A stretch of 39,802 nt of DNA from contig JAKVBG010000031.1 of assembly GCA_022447605.1 (NCBI GenBank), forward strand, positions 6,711 through 46,512. The letters are read 5' to 3'. The translations under genes and the position numbers were made by a program. The notes below the pieces were generated by a model. The model did not search any database. It was given only the letters and a program-made list of their open reading frames with translations, and had not been told where the DNA came from. Positions 15,723 through 23,763 of this stretch are shown in pieces; positions within the stretch are counted from its first letter, which is position 1; the number at the start of each line of letters is the position of its first letter. This DNA is from Mariniblastus sp. Lineage in GTDB: Bacteria; Planctomycetota; Planctomycetia; Pirellulales; Pirellulaceae.

Positions 15723-17335
15723 CAACTGCCTCCCGGGTTGCCAGCGGCGAGCCCTTCATATTCGTAAAACGCAAACAGAAAATGAACCAGCAGGACGTAG
15801 AGCGTCGACCAGAGGATGGTAGACGTAACCGCCCTGCTGACATCGCTGCTGGAGTACTTTGGCAATCGCCCCAAGTAGTATGAGATGACGGCCACTCCAA
15901 AACCACAGACCAGTAATTTTGCCAGAAGCCAGCCGGTTCCTCGATACCAAAAGGCCCCGATTTCGAATAAACCACGGTGAAAATGATAGTTCCAGAAATC
16001 CGGCCCCTGGTCTGGATTCGAATGGACAAAGGTGACCAGGCTGGTCGTGCTGGCCGCCCCGTAGGAAACGAGTGTCAACAGGGGCGTACCGACCAGGAAT
16101 GCCCAGACGATCGGTGTCATCAGGTAGCCGCGCGGCGAGGCGCCCAGCGTTTTCAGCGCGTCGATCTGGTTGCCGAACTGACGGCCCCCAATGTCGGAGG
16201 TGACCGCCGCCCCACATCGGGCTGCCACCAGGATGCAGGCCAGCACAGGGACAAAGATCCGGTAGGTCGCAAAGCCGAGCGCCGTCAACAGGTCTTCCAG
16301 CAAAAGAGGCTCGGTGTAAGCCGCGTACGGCAGGAATTTGAATGTAAAATAGGTGACCACAAACCCGGAAATAATGCCGGCAATGATCAGGTAGATCCAG
16401 GCGGTCGGCCCGGCGACCAGACGGGCATAGTGGGCCAGGAACCGGAAGCCCCAGCGGGGTGTCTTCCAGGTCGGCACCAGGCTCACCACGCCGTCGAGCG
16501 CGGCCCGCGCGAAGTTGGCGGTCCCCTCCAGGAACGCACCCCCACCCGTTTTCAACTGTTCACTCCATTTCACCGAGACCGATGGTTCGGTCTCCCGCTG
16601 GGCGACGTGCGCCATCCCCTGCAATTGCTGCGGGATCTCCTCCCACTGCTCCGCGGGAACTTCCCGCAAGCTTTGCTGCTGGGGGTCCAGCAGGTAGACA
16701 CGATCGGCGATTGGCAACAGCGAGTGGTAATCGTGCGTGACCACGATCGATGTCTTGCCGTGCTGGCGATGGGTCTGTTGGATCAGGGAAGCAACGTCCT
16801 GGCCGGTCGACGGGTCGAGACCGGAGGTCGGTTCGTCGTACAGGATCACGGGCGGGTTGAAGGCCAAGGTTCGGGCAATCGCCAGCCGCTGTCGCTGACC
16901 GCCGCTCAACCGGGACGTGGGGACATCCACGGGAACCTTCAGCGCTTGCAACAGTTGTTCGGCCGTCTCCTCCGAAGCGTCGTTGGCATTGGCCCGGGCA
17001 AAGGCCACGTTCTGCAAAGGCGTCAATTCGTCAAACAGGGCGAAGGCCTGGAATACAACCCCCACATCACCCAGGCGGTTCGGCCGCCCGCTGACCGTGA
17101 CCGAACCCGTGTAGCCTACGCCCCCATCGGCCGGTTCGATCAAGCCGGACATGATCCGCAGCAGAATCGACTTGCCCACTCCGCTGGGGCCGACGATCAA
17201 CGTAATCTGCCCAGCCGGAAACGAGGCCGAAGTATCTTCCAATAACCGGCGGCCACCGGCCGTGACCGTCAATCCCCGGATCTCGATACCAGCACCCGAC
17301 GGTGGGACCGGCTCCCCATGATTCACCTGGTTCAT
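15722..17335 (-). CDS. Fused MlaF-type ATPase and MlaE-type permease (lipid ABC transporter)
   Basis: This 537-residue protein carries two subunits that are separate in most Mla/MCE systems, which move phospholipids or other lipids between envelope membranes. Residues about 17-235 are an ABC ATPase: Walker A GPSGVGKS (49-56), Q-loop Gln96, signature LSGGQ (143-147), Walker B VILYDE (163-168) and switch His201. After a linker, about 285-525 are an MlaE/YrbE permease with several membrane helices and LVAARCGAAVTSDIGGRQFG, matching the conserved MlaE core. Its start overlaps the stop of the upstream 440-residue gene by 4 bases (ATGA), and its stop overlaps the next small gene, so the three are translationally linked. 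No classical MCE-domain gene is present nearby. Confidence 0.9.
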   Translation of the reverse strand: MNQVNHGEPVPPSGAGIEIRGLTVTAGGRRLLEDTSASFPAGQITLIVGPSGVGKSILLRIMSGLIEPADGGVGYTGSVTVSGRPNRLGDVGVVFQAFALFDELTPLQNVAFARANANDASEETAEQLLQALKVPVDVPTSRLSGGQRQRLAIARTLAFNPPVILYDEPTSGLDPSTGQDVASLIQQTHRQHGKTSIVVTHDYHSLLPIADRVYLLDPQQQSLREVPAEQWEEIPQQLQGMAHVAQRETEPSVSVKWSEQLKTGGGAFLEGTANFARAALDGVVSLVPTWKTPRWGFRFLAHYARLVAGPTAWIYLIIAGIISGFVVTYFTFKFLPYAAYTEPLLLEDLLTALGFATYRIFVPVLACILVAARCGAAVTSDIGGRQFGNQIDALKTLGASPRGYLMTPIVWAFLVGTPLLTLVSYGAASTTSLVTFVHSNPDQGPDFWNYHFHRGLFEIGAFWYRGTGWLLAKLLVCGFGVAVISYYLGRLPKYSSSDVSRAVTSTILWSTLYVLLVHFLFAFYEYEGLAAGNPGGS

Positions 17336-18654
17336 TGCCGAGGTCTCCGGGGAAAATAAAAGGGGTCCGGCCCCAATTCGGTCCCACGGATAACGCGGAT
17401 CGACTCGTTCGACCCCCGGTTTTCCTTCAACTCACCCGACCCTCCCGGCTCCTCACCGGGGACCGGACGAAGGACCAACCAGCGTTGGTCTTTCTGCATG
17501 ATCTGACTTCGCAGCACCCGCGCGAATTCGGGGGTAATCTCGGTTTCCGGGGAACCAAACAGGGTCTGCCCAATCCGGGTGATGGTCGGTTCGAGCCGAC
17601 GGTTGGTCAACTCCATCGCCTGCCGCGCCTCGGGCGAATTCCAATTGTCGACCAGCGCCTGGTGCAAACGCTCGTTGTCGACCAGCACATCCTTCATGAT
17701 ATCTCCCACCAGGACCTGAAATTCGTCGTCCTGAACAACCGTGCGCAAGCTCTCTGACACGGTCTCTCGAACCTTTTCATTCCGTGAAATCTCAGCCAAC
17801 ATCTGTTGTTGAACGGCAATGATCTTCGGCAGGTTTTCGGAGATGATCGGTCCCGCCTTCTCACTGGCGAACCGTTCAAATTCTTTTTGCGCCAGATTCC
17901 GCTGCGGCAGCGGAGTCTGGTCGTACAAAAACCGCCAACCGAACCGCCAGATTGAGGCCTCTGCCCACAACTGTTGACCGATATCGATTACCAGCGGTTT
18001 TCCCAGTTGCTCGATCACGGGCCAGATTTCCTGTTGGACCAGCGGCACCAGCTCCTGCTCCACCAGTTCCACCTGGTACCGTTTGCCCAGCTCCTGGATC
18101 TGCTGGTCATGGCGCTGAACACTCTGGCGAAACTCTTCTTTCATGATCTGTGCCGCATCCTGAAACGTCTTCTCCATGACCGGCTGAAGTTCCGACAGGA
18201 TTTCGGACTGGTGTTCCCGGTACGCTTCGACCAACAGTTCACCAATTCTTTGGCGGGTTGCCGGGGGCAACATCGTCTGCACGACCCACTCCATGGAGTC
18301 CGGAGTGGAGTGGTAGGTCAGTTGCATCCCGTCCCTTCGCGGCGGCGCCGAGCCGAACCATTCAGCATACGCCCGGTCGGTCATCACCAATTCTTCGGAA
18401 ATCGAGTCGGGGCTTTCGACATGTCGGATGACGCCCACCATCCTGGCAGAACCATCTTCGAAGTGCACCAGCGGGTCCCCCACTCGCACCGGCATCGGTG
18501 ACTCAAATTGGAGCTCGACCGGACGGGCCGCCCGGGTCCAGTGTTGCCACAACTGGCCCGTGGCGCGGGTCTGCTCCACGGCATACTGCTGCCACGCGGC
18601 CCAGCCAACGAGCAGCAGCAATATCCAGATTGTCGCACCGATCCATTTTTTCAT
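17332..18654 (-). CDS. Membrane-anchored periplasmic protein, likely partner of the Mla-type transporter
   Basis: This 440-residue protein has one N-terminal membrane anchor (about 4-22) and a long periplasmic part. Residues about 45-80 (VELQFESPMPVRVGDPLVHF, then VGVIRHVES) look like a short beta domain and vaguely recall the MCE pattern of a G-x-PV strand followed by VG-x-V. The rest (about 125-400) is long, charged and strongly helical. It overlaps the transporter gene by 4 bases, the arrangement expected for a substrate-binding MlaD subunit, which is otherwise missing. Its role as an MlaD substitute is inference from position and topology. I do not recognise a named family. Confidence 0.75.
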   Translation of the reverse strand: MKKWIGATIWILLLLVGWAAWQQYAVEQTRATGQLWQHWTRAARPVELQFESPMPVRVGDPLVHFEDGSARMVGVIRHVESPDSISEELVMTDRAYAEWFGSAPPRRDGMQLTYHSTPDSMEWVVQTMLPPATRQRIGELLVEAYREHQSEILSELQPVMEKTFQDAAQIMKEEFRQSVQRHDQQIQELGKRYQVELVEQELVPLVQQEIWPVIEQLGKPLVIDIGQQLWAEASIWRFGWRFLYDQTPLPQRNLAQKEFERFASEKAGPIISENLPKIIAVQQQMLAEISRNEKVRETVSESLRTVVQDDEFQVLVGDIMKDVLVDNERLHQALVDNWNSPEARQAMELTNRRLEPTITRIGQTLFGSPETEITPEFARVLRSQIMQKDQRWLVLRPVPGEEPGGSGELKENRGSNESIRVIRGTELGPDPFYFPRRPRQ

Positions 18655-18915
18655 GGCTGAATGTCATCCCCCGGAAAGCTCGAACTGACACCAGGGGCAT
18701 TACCCAACAGGCGGCAGCAAGGTTTCAGAATACGGATGAAAAACCAGGTCCGATCCAGGTCGACGGTGGCGCCCCGGTTTCGCTCAGGAAAGTCTTGGTA
18801 CCGGGCAAATTCTCGGGCGGACCACCGACATGACATTATTCGCTTTGGATGCCGAAATTCAATCTCGCCCCCATTCGCTGAATCGCCGTTTCGAGTCCGA
18901 CTGGCCAACCGTTCC

Positions 18916-19413
18916 TCATTCCTTTTCCAGGGTCGACGAATGATCGTGGACGATCTTCCAGCCGTTCTTCAACTTCTTGAGGACCAACGAAAAATTCCCG
19001 TCCTTTTTTTCTCCCTTGAGATCGAGGTGCCAACGCCCCAGGACCAGCGCGACTCGCTTGGATAAAGGGTCGACTTCGAGACCGTCGAAATGGAGTTTCC
19101 CCATCGAACCTGGCGGATAACTCTCCTTGTATCGATCGAGGGTCGCCTGCCAACCCCGGGTTGTTTTTCCGCCGCCGCTAAAGGTCAGCTTGTCCGATTT
19201 CCAGTACGTCTGCATGAAACCATCAATATCTTCCCGGTTCCAGCATTCGACCTGCTTCTTCAAAAGTTGCTCAATCTCCTCGGCCTCGGCCTGCCGGGCA
19301 TCCGTCTCCTGCGCACCGGCGAACTGCCCCAGCCACGCGCTGCCACCGAGCAGAACCATGAAACCGACCAACGGACAGATCCAGGCAGTCGGTTTTTGAG
19401 TTGTTAATCTCAT
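18916..19413 (-). CDS. Exported NTF2-like (YybH/DUF4440-type) protein
   Basis: From the ATG at 19413 the 165-residue protein has a signal peptide (WICPLVGFMVLLGGSAWLGQ, cleaved near FAGAQ) and one NTF2-like cone domain. The domain features EIEQLLKKQVECWNREDIDG, FMQTYWKSDKLTFSGGG, RGWQATLDRYKESYP and GWKIVHDHSS, all typical of the YybH/SnoaL-like group. Members bind small ligands or act as accessory domains; no catalytic role can be assigned. A longer frame upstream to 19749 would have a Cys/Arg-rich nonsense-like N-terminus and is rejected. GGGG precedes the chosen start. Confidence 0.85.
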   Translation of the reverse strand: MRLTTQKPTAWICPLVGFMVLLGGSAWLGQFAGAQETDARQAEAEEIEQLLKKQVECWNREDIDGFMQTYWKSDKLTFSGGGKTTRGWQATLDRYKESYPPGSMGKLHFDGLEVDPLSKRVALVLGRWHLDLKGEKKDGNFSLVLKKLKNGWKIVHDHSSTLEKE

Positions 19414-19633
19414 CTTGGTTTCCCCTGTCGAAACAAAAATACATCCTGCGGCAGATGGGCCGGTTCCAGAAACATCTGTCACCAGCAGATACCGTTGGCG
19501 CCAGGCAGGTGCCACCGAGTGCCGGCTACCCATCCATCCTACCCGACAAACGGCTGCCCCGCGCCACCCGTCAACCGTGGGCGCGCCGCCACACTGGCAA
19601 GCCCTGGCAGGTTGGTTCCGGCCGATATGCCGA

Positions 19634-20743
19634 TTACGAGTCAACCAGCCGCCAATCGTGCGGGGCCATGTTGAACGACTCGATGCGGAATTTTTTCGTC
19701 GTCGGTTCGGGCAGCACCAACACGGCGCGATACTCCGGATGTTCCCCACAAAACTGACCCACCTCCTCCACGCTCATCAGGAAAAACGCCGTCGCCAACG
19801 CATCGCAATCGGCGGCCGAATCAGCGATCACCGTCGAGGAGAGACAATGATCGGACGGGTATCCGCTACGGGGATCAATGATGTGACCATAGCGTCGTCC
19901 TTGAAAATAGAAACCTTGCCGCCCGGTCCCGCTGGTCCCCAGGGCCTGGTCGCTCAGGTAGATCTCAGCCAGTCGCCGCCCCGGTATCAAGGGGTGACTC
20001 AAACCGATAGTCCAACCGTTTTCCGCGCCGGCCTCCTGCCTGGTTTCACGCCCCCGGGCAACGACGCTGCTCTGCCCGCCGTGCAACACGAAATCTTCCA
20101 TCCCGCTCCCTACCAAATGCCGACCGGCCCGGTCGAGCGCGTACCCTTTGCCAATCCCACCCAGGTTGAGTTGCAAGCCAGACTGGCCAAACCGTACCCG
20201 TTGCTGGTCTCGGTCCAACTCGACTCCTTCATAGCCGACGCGGGCCAGGGCGGCAGAGATCTCTGGTGGATCGGGCACCCGCCCCTGGCGCTGTTCAAAC
20301 CCCCACACCCGGGAGAGTTCCCCCGCGGTCATATCAAACGCGCCCCCGGTCCAACCGGAAAGTTCGGCGCCCCGCTGCAACAACTCAAACAATCCCGGTT
20401 CAACCCGCACCCAATCCTTTTCCGCATCCCGATTCAGCTGGCTGATTTCACTGCTATCCCGGTAGACCGACAACTGTTCCTCCAGGTCATCGATCAACTG
20501 AAACGCCGCCAGAGCCGCGCTGCCACTGCCGGAGTACTGTTGCATATTGAAGAACAACTCGAATTCACACGCCATCGCCCGCTTGGAGAAATGCTCCAGG
20601 TAGTGCAGCGAACGGTCGGCATCACCCAACAGGATCGAATCCGCAGCATCCGCTTCGGCCGAAGTGTCCACACCCGGCTCCGTGCGGTCCACCTTTCCAC
20701 CCGCCAGGAACTCTCTGCGAGATGATTTACGTTCGGGTTTCAT
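19634..20743 (-). CDS. apbE: FAD:protein FMN transferase (ApbE family)
   Basis: This enzyme attaches FMN to Thr/Ser of partner flavoproteins using FAD and Mg2+, usually in the periplasm. The 369-residue protein starts MKPERKSSRREFLAGG, a Tat-like N-terminus. It shows the family motifs AMACEFELFF, LEEQLSVYRDSSEISQLN, the FAD/metal region LNLGGIGKGYALDRA, GLSHPLIPG, ALGTSGTG and HIIDPRSGYP. I used the ATG at 20743 because it begins the Tat-like sequence. It is divergent from the cytochrome c gene. No Rnf/Nqr target gene is present nearby, so its substrate is unknown. Confidence 0.93.
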   Translation of the reverse strand: MKPERKSSRREFLAGGKVDRTEPGVDTSAEADAADSILLGDADRSLHYLEHFSKRAMACEFELFFNMQQYSGSGSAALAAFQLIDDLEEQLSVYRDSSEISQLNRDAEKDWVRVEPGLFELLQRGAELSGWTGGAFDMTAGELSRVWGFEQRQGRVPDPPEISAALARVGYEGVELDRDQQRVRFGQSGLQLNLGGIGKGYALDRAGRHLVGSGMEDFVLHGGQSSVVARGRETRQEAGAENGWTIGLSHPLIPGRRLAEIYLSDQALGTSGTGRQGFYFQGRRYGHIIDPRSGYPSDHCLSSTVIADSAADCDALATAFFLMSVEEVGQFCGEHPEYRAVLVLPEPTTKKFRIESFNMAPHDWRLVDS

Positions 20744-20773
20744 CGATATATTGTGGTCCGGGAACAATGCATG

Positions 20774-20802
20774 TTGTCGATTCTGCCTTTAGCTACCATA
20801 AT
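20774..20802 (+). promoter_or_regulatory. Promoter of the cytochrome c gene
   Basis: TTGTCG (20774-20779) and CATAAT (20797-20802) are 17 bases apart in the short divergent spacer between apbE and the cytochrome gene, about 45 bases before the start codon. Confidence 0.6.
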
Positions 20803-20846
20803 TGTAGCACAAGCGTTGTTGTTTCTTTTAGCGGGTAGCGTTCCAG

Positions 20847-21830
20847 ATGTATTTCCACCGGTTGGCGAGTGCGTTCCTTGTGTCAGGAAGCCTGATCGCG
20901 GGTACCTTGACCGCCTATGCCTACCAGGAACAGGAAGTCCGCCGACCGAAATTGATCAAACGCGCCAAACGGCCCAACTTCCTGGAGCGAGATTGGAACG
21001 GGATCTATTTTGAGAACCTGTTCGAGGATGGTCTCGTCGGCGAGCGACCGGTGCCGAGCTCGACCCCTGCCGCCAACCCAAGCAAGGTCGCTGGACCGCA
21101 GACCGTGACCCCTGCGGCTTCCCCCACCGACGCCGGCAGCTTTACCTGGAGCCAGGTCATCGGCAACACGGTGATCGAAGACGAAGTCAAGGCACTGCAA
21201 CAACAGCTGACGATGGACGTCACGACGCCGGGCCGATTCAAAAGCGATTACGGCAAAGTGCACCAATCCTATTCGATGCTATCCATGCTGTTTGGAATCA
21301 TTATCGAGTACGACGACGACGTTCGCTGGAAAGAGATGGCACCGTTGGCCCAACCCGCCTTTGCCCGCGCGGCTGCCAATTCACGTGTCGGCTCCCTACA
21401 GGCCTACAACAATGCCAAGCTGCAGAAAGAGAACCTGACCGAACTCGTTCGGGGTGGCGGTTTCGGCAACCAGCAGAAGCCGGTGGACGCGGTCGACTGG
21501 GCCTCCGCGGTGAAGCGGAGCCCGATCATGGTGCAGCTGGAAACGACGTTGAAGACACTGAAACCCCACCTGGCCAATAAGACCGAGTTTACGCAAAACA
21601 ACGAAACGGTGCTGCACGGCGCGAGCCTGGTCGCCGCGATGGGACAGGTCCTCGGTCACCCGGAAATGGACGATGCGGAAGAAGAAGACTACCTGGTCTA
21701 CGCCGAGGCGATGAAAAAAGCGGCTGGCCAGGTGGTGCAGGGGTGCCAGACCAACAACTATGACCTGGCCGCAGAGGGATTCAACCTGATCGAACAATCG
21801 TGTAGCAATTGCCATGATGAATGGCGATAG
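20847..21830 (+). CDS. Exported cytochrome c with C-terminal heme site
   Basis: This 327-residue protein has a signal peptide (LASAFLVSGSLIAGTLTAYA). Its only heme motif, CSNCH, comes at residues 319-323 in SCSNCHDEWR at the very end. A heme site near the C-terminus after a helical body is the pattern of the cytochrome c-prime type, and residues about 115-315 are helix-rich. An N-terminal Pro/Ala-rich part (about 60-100) has no counterpart in small cytochromes c-prime. It may bind gas ligands or carry electrons in the periplasm; which of these is unknown. It is followed by two small paralogous genes on the same strand. Confidence 0.82.
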   Translation: MYFHRLASAFLVSGSLIAGTLTAYAYQEQEVRRPKLIKRAKRPNFLERDWNGIYFENLFEDGLVGERPVPSSTPAANPSKVAGPQTVTPAASPTDAGSFTWSQVIGNTVIEDEVKALQQQLTMDVTTPGRFKSDYGKVHQSYSMLSMLFGIIIEYDDDVRWKEMAPLAQPAFARAAANSRVGSLQAYNNAKLQKENLTELVRGGGFGNQQKPVDAVDWASAVKRSPIMVQLETTLKTLKPHLANKTEFTQNNETVLHGASLVAAMGQVLGHPEMDDAEEEDYLVYAEAMKKAAGQVVQGCQTNNYDLAAEGFNLIEQSCSNCHDEWR

Positions 21831-21867
21831 TCTCCTGACTCCCGGGCATGGATCGAAGTAACCCATC

Positions 21868-22290
21868 ATGAACGCAACCACCGACCTGTCACCCTGGGCC
21901 CATCCGAAATCACAGGCCTGGTTCGAGATGCTGTTCAAGCGTTCCGGCATGCTGGACGAGCTGGAACGTTTCGTGGCACAGCCCCTGGAACAGATCGAGG
22001 TACCGGAGTGCCGAATGGTCCTGATGCTCCTGATCATTCTGGCCCGCCCCGGCATCTGGCCTTCCGGCTACGACGACGTCCTGGTGCTCGCGGAACAGAA
22101 AGTCACGGAAATTGTCAAACAAACCCAATCCAAAACGAACCGAAAAATGACGATGGCCCAACATCAACAGCACGGTGTTCTGATGGACGAAATCCGTTAC
22201 GAACTGGAAGTGTTGCGGCGCCGCATTGGCAAGTCCAGCCTGAAGACCCGCATTCACCGACCCGCTACCTGGAAAGATTTTTGGGCCTGA
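21868..22290 (+). CDS. Hypothetical protein, first of two tandem paralogues
   Basis: This 140-residue soluble protein is of unknown function. It has LMLLIILARPGIWPSGYDDV, then a helical region (LAEQKVTEIVKQTQSK) and the end RPATWKDFWA. The next gene (22376-22813) has the same order: MVILFGRHGMWPGE, then LARRKLVLIKSFF, then PASWGPFWQT. This shows the two are duplicated. It starts 37 bases after the cytochrome c stop, so co-transcription is likely. Confidence 0.75.
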   Translation: MNATTDLSPWAHPKSQAWFEMLFKRSGMLDELERFVAQPLEQIEVPECRMVLMLLIILARPGIWPSGYDDVLVLAEQKVTEIVKQTQSKTNRKMTMAQHQQHGVLMDEIRYELEVLRRRIGKSSLKTRIHRPATWKDFWA

Positions 22291-22375
22291 AATCCCCACC
22301 GCGATATTTTCCGCCAGGCGCGGCCACCCCTCTGGCGAACACCCACCTTGACCACCTCAACAGAAGCGAACCCAT

Positions 22376-22813
22376 ATGTCCCAGCCCACAAGCCCCATGA
22401 GTCCTTGGTCGGATGAGGATGCCCGGAACTGGCTGGCTTCATCCGGCGGTTGGCACAAAATGGGCCGGATCGTTCGCTCCACACTGAGCCTCGAACCGGC
22501 CGAACACCCACACCAGATTCGCGCGGCCGCCTCGATGGTAATCCTGTTTGGACGGCACGGCATGTGGCCCGGGGAATCGGTTCAGGAACTGGACGAGGTC
22601 GTCGACCTGGCCCGACGAAAACTCGTGCTGATCAAGTCCTTTTTCACGTCAGAGGCACGAGTCAAAGGGAACCTGACCAGCAACCCGGCCTTCAAGGAAC
22701 TGATGGAATCTCTGGATCAGGAAATTCGGATCCTGGAATCCAGATCGAATGATGAGCCGGGCGCCAAAGGCCAACGACCCCCTGCCAGCTGGGGCCCTTT
22801 CTGGCAAACCTGA
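22376..22813 (+). CDS. Hypothetical protein, second of two tandem paralogues
   Basis: This 145-residue soluble protein is related to the product of 21868-22290 by the shared WP-x-x and PA-S/T-W...FW signatures and the same helical middle. No known domain was recognised. It follows its paralogue by 85 bases on the same strand and probably belongs to the cytochrome c transcript. Confidence 0.75.
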   Translation: MSQPTSPMSPWSDEDARNWLASSGGWHKMGRIVRSTLSLEPAEHPHQIRAAASMVILFGRHGMWPGESVQELDEVVDLARRKLVLIKSFFTSEARVKGNLTSNPAFKELMESLDQEIRILESRSNDEPGAKGQRPPASWGPFWQT

Positions 22814-22896
22814 TCCGGTCCCCACGTTCCCAACACGCAACAGGCAACAGGCAACCACACCGGCATCTCGAACCGCCACTCGCCAGCGATCCACCT

Positions 22897-23691
22897 TTAC
22901 CACGGAATCGGGTACCCGAAATAATCCATTGCCGGCCCGCAAATCTGCTGAAAAACGGTTTGCTGCTCGCTCGTCCAGTCTCGCCATCGCTCCGCGCGTC
23001 CGGCCAATTGCGCTGGCCGCTGAATCGAATCATCCGGCCCGGATGTCGTATTGATCAGGTTCTGCTCGACAAATTGGTGACAATCATCGGATGCATCCAG
23101 CCCGGCCCACTGCTGGATCTCCCGGAACAGACCAGGCGACTGCTCGGCGAGCAACTGCTCGTGCCGCACCAGCTTGAAAAACGGATCGCCCTCTGCCCAC
23201 TGGACCACGTCCACCGCCCGCGACCAGGCCCGACAGTGCCGTTCAAAAGGAAGCTGCCCTATGGCGCGATGCCGCATGCGGGAGGAGACGACCTCGATCC
23301 CGTTGCGGACGATGTTGAGCAACTTCACCCGCGGTAAAAGATCTCTCAAGCGCGGAAAGACATCCTGTTTGAGGGAACTGAACGTCGAAACGGCCTGGGG
23401 AACCTGATCAGGCCAGATCTCCTGGGGGAACAGGATTTGGAAAGCTGCCTCTCGAAAGATTGCTGCAAACCGCTCCGGCTCGACCAGACATTGTCGCATC
23501 CTGCTTTCATCATCCAGGTTGGCATGGAGCAGTTCCAGCAGGTCCCGCAGCCAGGTGCTCTCCAGGCCATTGGAAAGGACGGCCGGGTGGTGGGCCATGG
23601 CGCGCGTCAAGATCGTGGTGCCGGAACGAGCCTGGCCCGAGACCAGGATAAAGGGGAGGTCGGTCAGCTGTTCGATTCGATTCAATTCCAC
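22897..23691 (-). CDS. Sulfotransferase-family protein
   Basis: This family moves sulfate from PAPS to a hydroxyl or amine of a carbohydrate, lipid or protein. The 264-residue protein has the 5'-phosphosulfate-binding loop SGQARSGTT (about 18-26) and the 3'-phosphate-binding segment LLNIVRNGIEVVSSRMRHR with Arg129 and Ser137. These two motifs define PAPS-dependent sulfotransferases. The acceptor cannot be predicted. The start is GTG at 23691, and no signal peptide is present. It lies 72 bases after the beta-propeller gene on the same strand. Confidence 0.9.
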   Translation of the reverse strand: MELNRIEQLTDLPFILVSGQARSGTTILTRAMAHHPAVLSNGLESTWLRDLLELLHANLDDESRMRQCLVEPERFAAIFREAAFQILFPQEIWPDQVPQAVSTFSSLKQDVFPRLRDLLPRVKLLNIVRNGIEVVSSRMRHRAIGQLPFERHCRAWSRAVDVVQWAEGDPFFKLVRHEQLLAEQSPGLFREIQQWAGLDASDDCHQFVEQNLINTTSGPDDSIQRPAQLAGRAERWRDWTSEQQTVFQQICGPAMDYFGYPIPW

Positions 23692-23763
23692 AATGTCTTG
23701 CCGTCCGTTCCGGTCACCGCTCTTACCGGCCGGCCGACTTGCCTGCCGCTTCGCGCAACCTGC

